Assembly (NCBI GenBank): GCA_023475235.1
Contig: JAMCWG010000116.1
Location: 1 to 64,000 of the forward strand
Reading direction: 5' to 3'
DNA: 64,000 nucleotides
DNA from: Chloroflexota bacterium
Lineage (GTDB): Bacteria; Chloroflexota; UBA6077; FW602-bin22; JAMCWG01
Below, in pieces: positions 34,416 to 41,654 of this stretch (position 1 is the first letter of the stretch; each line of letters opens with the position of its first letter). The position numbers and the translations under genes are program-made. The notes beneath the pieces were generated by a model. That model saw only the letters and a program-made list of their open reading frames with translations, searched no databases and was not told the DNA's origin.

Positions 34416-35105
34416 ATGAAGATGGACCTGGACAAGATCCGTAACCTCGTCGAATTTGACACCCCGACCGTATCCAACGGCATCGGCCTCCTCAACTTCC
34501 GCGATCCCACCGTGGGCTACACCGGACCCGACGTCCGCTGCCTGATGCCGGACATGGGCGTCCGCGTCGGCGTAGCGGTCACCTGCCGAATGGACACTAC
34601 TACGGCAGGCACCGAGACGGTGGGCAGCCTGTTCAACGACTGGCTGCGCCTCATCTACGAGGCGTCGAAGGGCGAAGACGGCAAGCCGATGCCCGTATTC
34701 GCCGTGATGGAAGCAGTTGGCCCGCGGCCACGCCACGTCGTCACCATCGGCGACGGCATGGGCACGCGGATGCGAATTGCCGGCGCCGCCGCCTTTATCA
34801 GCAACGGCAGCGTTCGCGATATCGAGGGCCTGCGCGGCGTCCCTATGCCGTGCTGGGCCGCCGGGCTCACCCCGATGCACGGCCGGCTGCGCTGGCTGGA
34901 TGTGGGCAGCCCAGTGGTCATCGACGGCATGACGGTGCGGACCGGCGACTACATCCACGCCGACATCAACGGCTCGGTCCTCATACCCAAGGAGATCGCC
35001 GACCAGGCGTACGACAAGGCGATGGAGGTGCGGAACAACGAGGCCGCGGGCTTCGCCAGGATGCACAGCATGACCATCGAGCAGTACTTCGCGTCGCTGA
35101 AGTAG
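34416..35105 (+). CDS. RraA/HMG-aldolase family protein
   Basis: A 229-residue protein of the RraA-like fold. It opens IRNLVEFDTPTVSNGIGLLN, where the TPTVSDAL-like phrase is conserved. The core VTIGDGMGTRMRIAGAAAFI SNGSVRDIEGLRG matches the family's GD...A...G...D/NG..RD strand that holds the metal and the substrate Arg/Asp. The late VDIHADINGSVLIPKEIAD-like phrase is VRTGDYIHADINGSVLIPKE. Family members are class II pyruvate aldolases (4-hydroxy-4-methyl-2-oxoglutarate) or RNase E inhibitors; an aldolase role fits this region. ATG 34416 follows CAGGAGAGG. Substrate unknown. Confidence 0.8.
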   Translation: MKMDLDKIRNLVEFDTPTVSNGIGLLNFRDPTVGYTGPDVRCLMPDMGVRVGVAVTCRMDTTTAGTETVGSLFNDWLRLIYEASKGEDGKPMPVFAVMEAVGPRPRHVVTIGDGMGTRMRIAGAAAFISNGSVRDIEGLRGVPMPCWAAGLTPMHGRLRWLDVGSPVVIDGMTVRTGDYIHADINGSVLIPKEIADQAYDKAMEVRNNEAAGFARMHSMTIEQYFASLK

Positions 35106-35114
35106 GCATTCAGG

Positions 35115-35152
35115 GAATCCCTGCGCAGATCCTGGAACCTGCGCAGGGATTC
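35115..35152. repeat. 14-bp perfect hairpin after the RraA-like gene
   Basis: GAATCCCTGCGCAG (35115-35128) and CTGCGCAGGGATTC (35139-35152) are perfect inverted copies around a 10-base loop. It starts 10 bases after the stop codon and lacks a U-run. Its right arm AACCTGCGCAGG resembles that of the hairpin at 20793-20825. Confidence 0.75.
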
Positions 35153-35196
35153 TCCAGACGACGGCCCTACAGCTTGATGTGGGGGATCAATCGGCG

Positions 35197-36372
35197 ATGG
35201 CCGCGGAACATAGGTCAATCATCCACGTCGACCTCGACGCCTTCTTTTGCTCGGTCGAGGAGCTGCTCGACCCGAGCATTCGCGGCCGGCCCATCATCGT
35301 GGGGGCTGACCCGCGCGGCCGCGGCGTGGTTGCGGCTGCCTCCTACGCCGCGCGGCGCTACGGCGTGCACTCGGCGATGCCCATTGGCCACGCGGCGCGC
35401 CTCTGTCCCCACGCCGTCTTCCTGCGCCCCCGCCACGATATTTACGGACAGTATTCCCGCAGAGTGATGGCCCTGCTGGGCGAGTACACTCCCCTGCTGG
35501 AGCAGATCTCTGTCGACGAAGCGTTCCTGGATGTCACGGGCAGCCGCGAGCTCTTCGGCCCCGCCGAGGACATCGGCCGCGCTATCCAGCGACGAGTGCA
35601 GGACGAGATAGGGTTGCCCTGCACGGTGGGCATCGCCACCAACAAGCTGGTGGCCAAGGTGGCCTCCGACTCCGGCAAGCCCCACGGCTTGGTGGTCGTG
35701 GGGCCCGGACGGGAGGCGACGTTCCTCGCCCCTCTGGGAGTTGAGAAGCTATGGGGAGTGGGGCCCGTGACGGCCCAGCGGCTGCGCGCGCAGGGCGTGC
35801 GCACCATCGCGGACCTGGCAGCCATACCGGCAGAGAGGTTGCGTGCCCAGTTCGGCAAAATGGGCGGGTACCTGCACCTCCGGGCCAACGGCGTCGACGA
35901 GGGGCCGGTCGAGCCCGCCCGGCAGCGCAAGTCGATATCCCAGGACCACACCTTCGAGCGGGACACTGGCGATTCGGAGCGCGTCGAGGCCAAGCTGCTG
36001 GAGCTGAGCGAGGGGGTGGCGGCACTGCTGCGGCGCAATGAATGGCGCGCCCGCACCGTCACTCTGCGCCTGCGATACACCGACTTCACCACCATTACCC
36101 GCAGCCAGACGCTGGCCCAGCCCACGGCCCTGGCCGAAGCCATCTACGGCACGGGGGTGCAGCTCCTGCGCCGCCAGTGGCGCGGCCAGCCGCCCCTCCG
36201 GCTGATCGGGATCGGCGCCAGCAATCTGGTGCCCGATGCCGAGGTGCAGCCCACCCTCTTCGACCTGGCCGATGAGAAGCGGGAGGGGCTGGCCCGGACC
36301 GTGGACCAGCTTCGGGAGCGCTTCGGCGACGCGGCCCTGCGCCGTGCCAGGACGATAAAGCGGGAGGAGTAG
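35197..36372 (+). CDS. dinB: DNA polymerase IV (Y family)
   Basis: A 391-residue translesion polymerase. Catalytic acidic residues lie in IIHVDLDAFFCSVEELLDP (near residues 8-16) and SVDEAFLDVTGSRELFG. YAARRYGVHSAMPIGHAARL CP forms the fingers, the helix-hairpin-helix region is LGVEKLWGVGPVTAQRLRAQ, and the little-finger domain follows from SISQDHTFERDTGD. It copies past damaged bases at low fidelity. The length is normal except that no clear clamp-binding tail is seen after LRRARTIKREE. I chose ATG 35197 (GGGGGA upstream); an in-frame GTG at 35179 is possible. Confidence 0.95.
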   Translation: MAAEHRSIIHVDLDAFFCSVEELLDPSIRGRPIIVGADPRGRGVVAAASYAARRYGVHSAMPIGHAARLCPHAVFLRPRHDIYGQYSRRVMALLGEYTPLLEQISVDEAFLDVTGSRELFGPAEDIGRAIQRRVQDEIGLPCTVGIATNKLVAKVASDSGKPHGLVVVGPGREATFLAPLGVEKLWGVGPVTAQRLRAQGVRTIADLAAIPAERLRAQFGKMGGYLHLRANGVDEGPVEPARQRKSISQDHTFERDTGDSERVEAKLLELSEGVAALLRRNEWRARTVTLRLRYTDFTTITRSQTLAQPTALAEAIYGTGVQLLRRQWRGQPPLRLIGIGASNLVPDAEVQPTLFDLADEKREGLARTVDQLRERFGDAALRRARTIKREE

Positions 36373-36502
36373 GACCAGGCGTGCTCAGTCTCCAATGGCC
36401 TTCAGGCCCAGTGCCTGCATCTGTTGATGCTGGCAGCAATTTGCGGCCAGGTCCGTGGGCCGCAGGGGTAGGGGCCGACCCGCGTGTCGGCCCGAACGAT
36501 GG

Positions 36503-37438
36503 CTACAGTCCCAGCACCCTCTTCGCGTTGCCGGACAGTATGGCGTCGATTTCCCACTCGCTGAACTTCACGCCGGGCGGCGCCGCGAAGGGTAGCTCCT
36601 GAATGGCCTTGATGAAGGTCGTGTTCAGCACCAGCGCCTCGAACTCGGGCGCGTCGGAGCCGAAGATCACCGCCTCGATGCCGCACCAATCGATGACCTC
36701 GCGCAGGAGGATGCAGAAGCGCGCGTAGTCGCGGGCGGCGAAGAACTGCCACATCGCCAGATCGCCGAACAGGTTGTGGCGGAACTGGGCCAGCCCGGCC
36801 CAATCGGCCCACCAGTTGCGGCCCATATGGGCAGCCACCACCTTCAGCTCCGGGAAGTCCAGGCAGACATCGTCCAGCAGGTTGGGGTGGACGAACTTGG
36901 ACTGCCGCGGCGGAGGCAGGGGCCCGGTGTGAGTGAGCAGCGGTATCTTCAGCTCCTGGGCCGCACTCAGCATAGCGTAAGCCTCCGGGCTGTTGGGATA
37001 GAAGCCATGGTCGGGATGCCACTTCAGGCCGCGCATTCCATATTCTTCGATGCAGCGGCGCAGAAGGCCTGGCGCGTCCTTGCGGCGGGGGTCCACCCCG
37101 GCGAAGGCAATGAGGCGGTCGGGATGCTGCCCGACCCAGTCGGCGCAGGTCTTGTTGGCGGCCAGCACGGCCGCTTCGTCGGGGAACTCCGCCCAGCGGT
37201 CCATCGCCACGACCACCGTGATGTCGATGTTGGCCTCGTCCATCCGGCTGAGCAGCCTGCTGCCATCGGGATCGGGAGCATTTAGCACGCGGAGCCGCTC
37301 CATAATCTCCTGCGCCGTCAGAGGCAGGCCGTTGCGACCGCCGGCCCCGTAGTTGCTGGCCATCGTCCGTGCCCGCTCGGCGAGATCGCCCTCGGTCATC
37401 GGCTTGTGGGGAAAGTGGTAGTGAAAGTCGATTATCAC
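36503..37438 (-). CDS. Amidohydrolase family protein (ACMSD-like, amidohydrolase_2)
   Basis: A 311-residue metal-dependent TIM barrel. The HxH pair is in IIDFHYHFPHKP at the start, GLKWHPDHGFYPNSPEAY lies mid-barrel, a His is in IPLLTHTGPLPPP, another in KVVAAHMG, and the catalytic Asp in VIFGSDAPEFE. These are the landmarks of the amidohydrolase_2 group, which decarboxylates or hydrolyses aromatic or sugar-like acids. GTG 37438 is chosen because AGGGAGGAG lies 5 bases before it. It faces dinB tail to tail. Substrate unknown. An enolase-superfamily gene lies next upstream on the same strand. Confidence 0.8.
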   Translation of the reverse strand: MIIDFHYHFPHKPMTEGDLAERARTMASNYGAGGRNGLPLTAQEIMERLRVLNAPDPDGSRLLSRMDEANIDITVVVAMDRWAEFPDEAAVLAANKTCADWVGQHPDRLIAFAGVDPRRKDAPGLLRRCIEEYGMRGLKWHPDHGFYPNSPEAYAMLSAAQELKIPLLTHTGPLPPPRQSKFVHPNLLDDVCLDFPELKVVAAHMGRNWWADWAGLAQFRHNLFGDLAMWQFFAARDYARFCILLREVIDWCGIEAVIFGSDAPEFEALVLNTTFIKAIQELPFAAPPGVKFSEWEIDAILSGNAKRVLGL

Positions 37439-37574
37439 CGGCGCTCCTCCCTGCAATCACAAGAACAAATTGTCATAGTAAAATGCTACGCCAGGCGACG
37501 CGGCCTGTCAACGATTACCGGTGGTCAGCCGGATCGACTCCTCACTCCCGCGTAGAGGTGAAGCATTTGCCTTC

Positions 37575-37624
37575 GTAGTGACGACTTCAGTCGTGACTGT
37601 CGTAGCGACTAAAGTCGCCACTAC
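37575..37624. repeat. GTAGTGACGACTT palindromic repeat, copy 2
   Basis: GTAGTGACGACTTCAGTCGT opens a 50-base imperfect palindrome that closes with AAAGTCGCCACTAC. Its first 13 bases equal those of the copy at 24588-24612. It is intergenic, between the amidohydrolase and enolase-superfamily genes. Confidence 0.65.
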
Positions 37625-37701
37625 CGATGGTGGCAAATGCTCCGCCCCTCGTATTGGTTTCTCGATGGGTGAAGGCCGTGCGCCAATAGCGCCGCCTTGG
37701 A

Positions 37702-38796
37702 TTACACCACGTACTTCTTGACGGTATCCGGGTTCAGCTCAAGGCCTAGCCCCGGCCGGTCCTTGAACGGCGACCACATACCATTCTTCTGCTGGGGAAA
37801 GTCTACGAACAGGAGCTTGTCGTCGTCCTCCACCACGCGAAGGTACTCGACGACCTTCAGGTTTGGCGTGGCGCAGGCCAGGTGGAGATGCACCGTCTGC
37901 ACGGCGTGGGGCGCGACGGGCAGGTTGAATGCCTGGGCCAGGTGGGCCACCTTCATCCACTCGGTGATGCCTCCCACCCTGCCCACATCCGGCTGCACGA
38001 TGTCCGCGCCGCCCCGGGTAATCAGGTCCTTGAAGCCGTACTTGGTGTACTCGTGCTCGCCCGTCGCCACCGGTATGTCGATTGCCGCCGCCACCGCGGC
38101 CAGCCCGTCGATATCGTCGGCCAGCACCGGCTCCTCGAACCAGCCCACATTGTACTGGGCGAACTCACGGGCCATGTAGATGGCCTGCTTGGCGTAGTAG
38201 CCGTTGTTGGCGTCGATGTAGATCTCCACATCGTCCCCCAGGGCCTTACGCACGGCCGCCAATCGGTGGACGTCCTCCCGCTCGGCCTGGCCGAAGTCCT
38301 TGCCCACCTTCATCTTCACCCGCGGGATGCCCTGCTCTACATAGCCCATCTGCTCCCTTATTAGCTCTTCCTCGGTGAAATCGGTCCATCCCCCACTGCC
38401 GTAGATGGGCACGCTGTCGGTGTAAGGCCCCAACAACTGGTAGAGGGGCACCTTGTGGTACTTGGCCCGGAGGTCCCAGAGGGCGATGTCCACGGCGGAG
38501 ATGGCGCAGAAGGCGATGCCCTTGCGGCCGACCCCGCGCACGGTCCAGAACATCTCCCACCAGCGCTTCTCGATGAAGAGGGGGTCCTTGTCCAGCAGGA
38601 CGTCCTTGAGGGTGGTCTCGATGACGGCCTGGATGCCGCGATTGCCGGCGGCCCAGCCCAGCCCCTCGATGCCCTCGTCGGTCAGGATGTGCACGAAGCA
38701 AATGCTGCGCCTGGTGCCGGCCTTGAGAATTGTAGCGTCCATGATCCCTTTACGGGGCAGCTCGATGAAGGTGGTGCGAACGTCGGTGATCTTCAC
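37702..38796 (-). CDS. Mandelate racemase/muconate lactonizing enzyme family protein (enolase superfamily), second paralogue
   Basis: A 364-residue enolase-superfamily enzyme opening KITDVRTTFIELPRKGIMDA. Barrel residues: KxK in GIPRVKMKVGKD, Asp in VEIYIDANNGYYAK, Glu in GWFEEPVLADD, Glu in VATGEHEYTKYG, Asp in ADIVQPDVGRVGG and His in LPVAPHAVQTVHLHLA. The presence of KxK and the late His fits the mandelate-racemase subgroup acting on sugar acids (dehydratase or racemase). GTG 38796 is chosen because AAGGAG sits 6 bases before it; the long upstream extension of the frame is not protein-like. It differs clearly from the paralogue at 3483. Confidence 0.88.
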   Translation of the reverse strand: MKITDVRTTFIELPRKGIMDATILKAGTRRSICFVHILTDEGIEGLGWAAGNRGIQAVIETTLKDVLLDKDPLFIEKRWWEMFWTVRGVGRKGIAFCAISAVDIALWDLRAKYHKVPLYQLLGPYTDSVPIYGSGGWTDFTEEELIREQMGYVEQGIPRVKMKVGKDFGQAEREDVHRLAAVRKALGDDVEIYIDANNGYYAKQAIYMAREFAQYNVGWFEEPVLADDIDGLAAVAAAIDIPVATGEHEYTKYGFKDLITRGGADIVQPDVGRVGGITEWMKVAHLAQAFNLPVAPHAVQTVHLHLACATPNLKVVEYLRVVEDDDKLLFVDFPQQKNGMWSPFKDRPGLGLELNPDTVKKYVV

Positions 38797-39387
38797 AGCA
38801 AGCTCCTTTTCGCCTTGCGTTTTTCTTCGCTGGGGCTCTGGGAAAAAGGGAGATGGCGGGTCGCGCTGGCGTCCTGTGATGACCATAGCATATGCTTCGA
38901 CGCTTATGCAAGTATTCTGGCCTGCGGCAATTCGCCGAAGGGCGACGTATTGCATGCCACCGTTCCAGCAATTAGAATAGCTCGAAATGGACCTGGCTGA
39001 GGCGGCGAGGGGCCGTGAGAGCACGATTTCGCGCACTATTGTGCTTGAGCGTCCCTGATATCGCTGTGTATGCTGCCCACTCAGCCGGGAGTGGAGGCCG
39101 CACGACCGCCGCTGGGCGGGGAAAGGGTCTGCTCTTAAAATAGCGAAGCATTTTCATCCGCGGTGGTGTCCCAAAGGAACATGGGAACTTTTCATTGTCG
39201 CCAAGCGGTAGCCTTGTGACATATGGTATGCCTCGCCCGCGGCGATGAACCTCACCTCCGGCCTCCGGCCACCCCTCGCCACGGCGAGGGGCCAGGGGGT
39301 GAGGTAAACCACATGGGCAGCCGAATCGCCGGACAATGAAAAGACCCCGGGGCGTGGAGTAGGCGTCTTGACGACGAGGAGACCTGG
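38797..39387. other. Intergenic region between divergent genes, holding a MITE copy
   Basis: No gene is visible in these 591 bases. The second half is occupied by the MITE copy at about 39182-39349. The first half shows no repeat or clear promoter to me. Confidence 0.6.
39182..39349. mobile_element. MITE copy 2, diverged, upstream of the subtilase gene
   Basis: Inverted ends CTTTTCATTGTC (39188-39199) and GACAATGAAAAG (39332-39343) enclose a palindromic core AACCTCACC (39248-39256) ... GGTGAGGT (39298-39305) with an inner stem CCCCTCGCC/GGCGAGGGG. Compared in reverse orientation with the element at 22235-22408, the ends, the stretch GGGCAGCCGAAT (GAGCAGCCGAAT there) and the core align along the whole length with many substitutions. 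The inner stem differs in sequence but stays self-complementary. I see no target duplication here, so this copy is probably older. Confidence 0.65.
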
Positions 39388-41514
39388 ATGATCCACCGAA
39401 GTCCCTCATCTGCGGCCGCTGGCCTGGCCGTGTTGCTGATAGCGCTTTCCGTGTGGGGCGGGTCGCTCGGATACGCGTCGCCGCCAGCGCCGTCGACGCC
39501 TGAGCAGGCCTCTCCCTCGCCCGCCAGGACCGGGCACCCGAAGCTGGACTCGGCGCTCGCTGCCCTGGTCGATGCTTATCAACAGGGAGGAGCGGCACGG
39601 GCTCGCGCCCTGGCAGAGGCAAGCGGGCTTCGACTGCAGGATACCAGAGTGCGCGTCATCGTGGAGGCAGCAGACCCGGCCGGGTCCGCCGAGCCGGCGA
39701 CCAGGGCTGCGGGAGGCTCGGCGATCGTGAGCTACGGACGGCTGGCGCGTGCTGAGGTGCCCATATCCCAGTTGACAGCGCTGGCCGAGCAGCCGAATGT
39801 GCGGAGAGTGCGACGTCCGCTCCGGCCCACGGCCGTGGCTACCGGCCAGGGAGTGGCCCTGAGCGGCGCCGACGTCTGGCAAGGGGCAGGCTACAACGGC
39901 GCGGGTGTAAAGGTAGCCATTGTGGACCTGGGCTTTCAGGGCTACACCTCTCTGCTGGGCACCGAGTTGCCGGCCACCGTGAACACCGCCTGCACACAGC
40001 AGCCACTGGAGAATGGAGAAAGGCACGGCGCGGCGGTGGCCGAGATCGTCCACGATATGGCACCCGCGGCCTCACTCTACCTGGTGAACATCAATGACGA
40101 AGTCGACCTGGGCAATGCCGTCGACTGCTTGATTGCCGATGGTGTTTCGGTGGCCAATCACTCGGTCGCCTGGGGGTACGAAGCGGCCGGCGACGGCACG
40201 GGCGTGGTGAACGGCATCGTCAACCGGGCGGTGAGTGGCGGCATCTTCTGGACCAACGCCGCCGGCAATTACCAGAAGAGTCACTGGGGAGGGACCTGGA
40301 GCGATCCCGACGGCAACGGCTGGCTGAACTTCGCCGCCGCCGACGAGATCAACACCATTTACGCCGGGGGAGACACCTGCGTCTTCTTGCGCTGGAACGA
40401 CCATTGGGGCACCTCCAGCAACGACTATGACTTGTATTTGTTCCCGTCTGGCCTCGCCCCGGCATACGATAGTTACGGCAATGTCATCAACGCTACGGCG
40501 ATGAGCACTGACTATCAGAATGGGACGGGCGACCCGCTGGAATGGTTATGCGCGAATGTCTCGGGCGGATACTATGACATACGCGTCAAACGGGCCAATG
40601 CCAATGGAGCTTCAACCTTTGATCTGTTAACTTACGGGAATACACTGAAGTACCAGACGGCCGCCGGTAGCCTGCCCAATCCGGCCGACAATGCCTCGCC
40701 GGGGATGGCCAGCGTTGGAGCGGTGCCGTGGAGCAGCCCCACCAGCTTGGAGTCGTTTTCCTCGGAGGGTCCCACGACGGACGGGCGCATCAAGCCCGAC
40801 CTGGCCGGGCCCGACGGCGTGAGCAGCATAGCATATTCCGGCAGCTTTTACGGCACCAGCGCCTCGTCTCCGCACGTGGCCGGCGCGGCCGCGCTGGTGA
40901 AGCAGGCATTCCCGGCCTACACTCCCGCCAATATCCGCGCATACCTGGAGAGCACGGCCACGGACCTCGGGACGCCCGGCAAGGACGACCTATTCGGTGC
41001 CGGTCGCCTGCTGGTGCCGGCCCCGATTACGGGCACCGTTGCCATCGGCGGCCACGTCGGACTGCAGGGCCGGCCTGCGCCGCCCAGCAGCCAATGGGTG
41101 ATCACGGCCACCCTCGGCATATATCCCCCGGGCGGCGCTGCGCCATCCAGCGTGTACACCCCTACCACCGATGCGTCGGGCAATTTCACTGTTACCACGG
41201 GCATCACCTACACAAATTCGGCGCCTGGGATGTACGATGTGCGGGTGAAGGGGATCAATACGCTGGCCCGCCGGCTGCTCAACCAGCCTATGACCAGTAC
41301 CCACCGGCTCCTTGATTTCGGCACCCTCAAAGAGGGCGACGCCGACGGCGATAACTATGTCAATATCACGGACTTCTCGGTGCTCCGCAGCGGCTTTGGG
41401 CTGTGCCAGGGGAATGCCGGCTACGATCCCCGCACCGACTTCAATCAGGACGGATGCACCACGATCCTCGACTTCTCGCTGCTGCGCACGAACTTCGGGC
41501 AGGCGAGCGAGTAA
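39388..41514 (+). CDS. Secreted S8 subtilisin-like protease with dockerin domain
   Basis: A 708-residue exported protease. A signal peptide (LAVLLIALSVWGGSLGYA, to about 30) and a propeptide precede the S8 domain, with catalytic Asp180 in VKVAIVDLGF, His213 in ENGERHGAAVAE and Ser491 in FYGTSASSPHVAGAAALVK. A carboxypeptidase-regulatory-like beta domain lies near 550-640. The C-terminus (about 650-708) carries two Ca2+-binding repeats, DADGDNYVNITDFSVLRSGF G and DFNQDGCTTILDFSLLRTNF G, the layout of type I dockerin. Dockerins bind cohesins; none is encoded here. ATG 39388 follows GAGGAGACCTGG. Confidence 0.85.
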   Translation: MIHRSPSSAAAGLAVLLIALSVWGGSLGYASPPAPSTPEQASPSPARTGHPKLDSALAALVDAYQQGGAARARALAEASGLRLQDTRVRVIVEAADPAGSAEPATRAAGGSAIVSYGRLARAEVPISQLTALAEQPNVRRVRRPLRPTAVATGQGVALSGADVWQGAGYNGAGVKVAIVDLGFQGYTSLLGTELPATVNTACTQQPLENGERHGAAVAEIVHDMAPAASLYLVNINDEVDLGNAVDCLIADGVSVANHSVAWGYEAAGDGTGVVNGIVNRAVSGGIFWTNAAGNYQKSHWGGTWSDPDGNGWLNFAAADEINTIYAGGDTCVFLRWNDHWGTSSNDYDLYLFPSGLAPAYDSYGNVINATAMSTDYQNGTGDPLEWLCANVSGGYYDIRVKRANANGASTFDLLTYGNTLKYQTAAGSLPNPADNASPGMASVGAVPWSSPTSLESFSSEGPTTDGRIKPDLAGPDGVSSIAYSGSFYGTSASSPHVAGAAALVKQAFPAYTPANIRAYLESTATDLGTPGKDDLFGAGRLLVPAPITGTVAIGGHVGLQGRPAPPSSQWVITATLGIYPPGGAAPSSVYTPTTDASGNFTVTTGITYTNSAPGMYDVRVKGINTLARRLLNQPMTSTHRLLDFGTLKEGDADGDNYVNITDFSVLRSGFGLCQGNAGYDPRTDFNQDGCTTILDFSLLRTNFGQASE
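41431..41504 (+). repeat. 74-bp sequence shared with 44031-44104 (dockerin repeat 2)
   Basis: The last 74 or so bases of the subtilase gene are repeated in the next gene at 44031-44104 with a single base difference (41493 C, 44093 T), although the rest of the two genes differs. This suggests recent exchange of the dockerin end. Confidence 0.85.
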
Positions 41515-41582
41515 TGGCAGCGAGGCGCCGGCTTTCGACGGGCGCTCAGTGAGAAGTGGAGTGCTCCTCTTCCATTCGTCAC

Positions 41583-41611
41583 TTGAACCGAGATACTCCT
41601 CACGTTATACT
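41583..41611 (+). promoter_or_regulatory. Promoter of the beta-propeller/dockerin gene
   Basis: TTGAAC (41583-41588), a 17-base spacer and TATACT (41606-41611), 43 bases before the ATG at 41655. Each hexamer is close to the sigma-70 consensus, so the gene is probably expressed independently of the upstream subtilase. Confidence 0.6.
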
Positions 41612-41654
41612 CTAGCTGGCCTTGCGTCGTAGTCCACACTGCTGAGGTGCGACG

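Noticed and set aside
39174-39358. Target-site duplication for MITE copy 2
   Set aside because: I compared the 8-10 bases outside both ends and found no direct repeat, so none is claimed.
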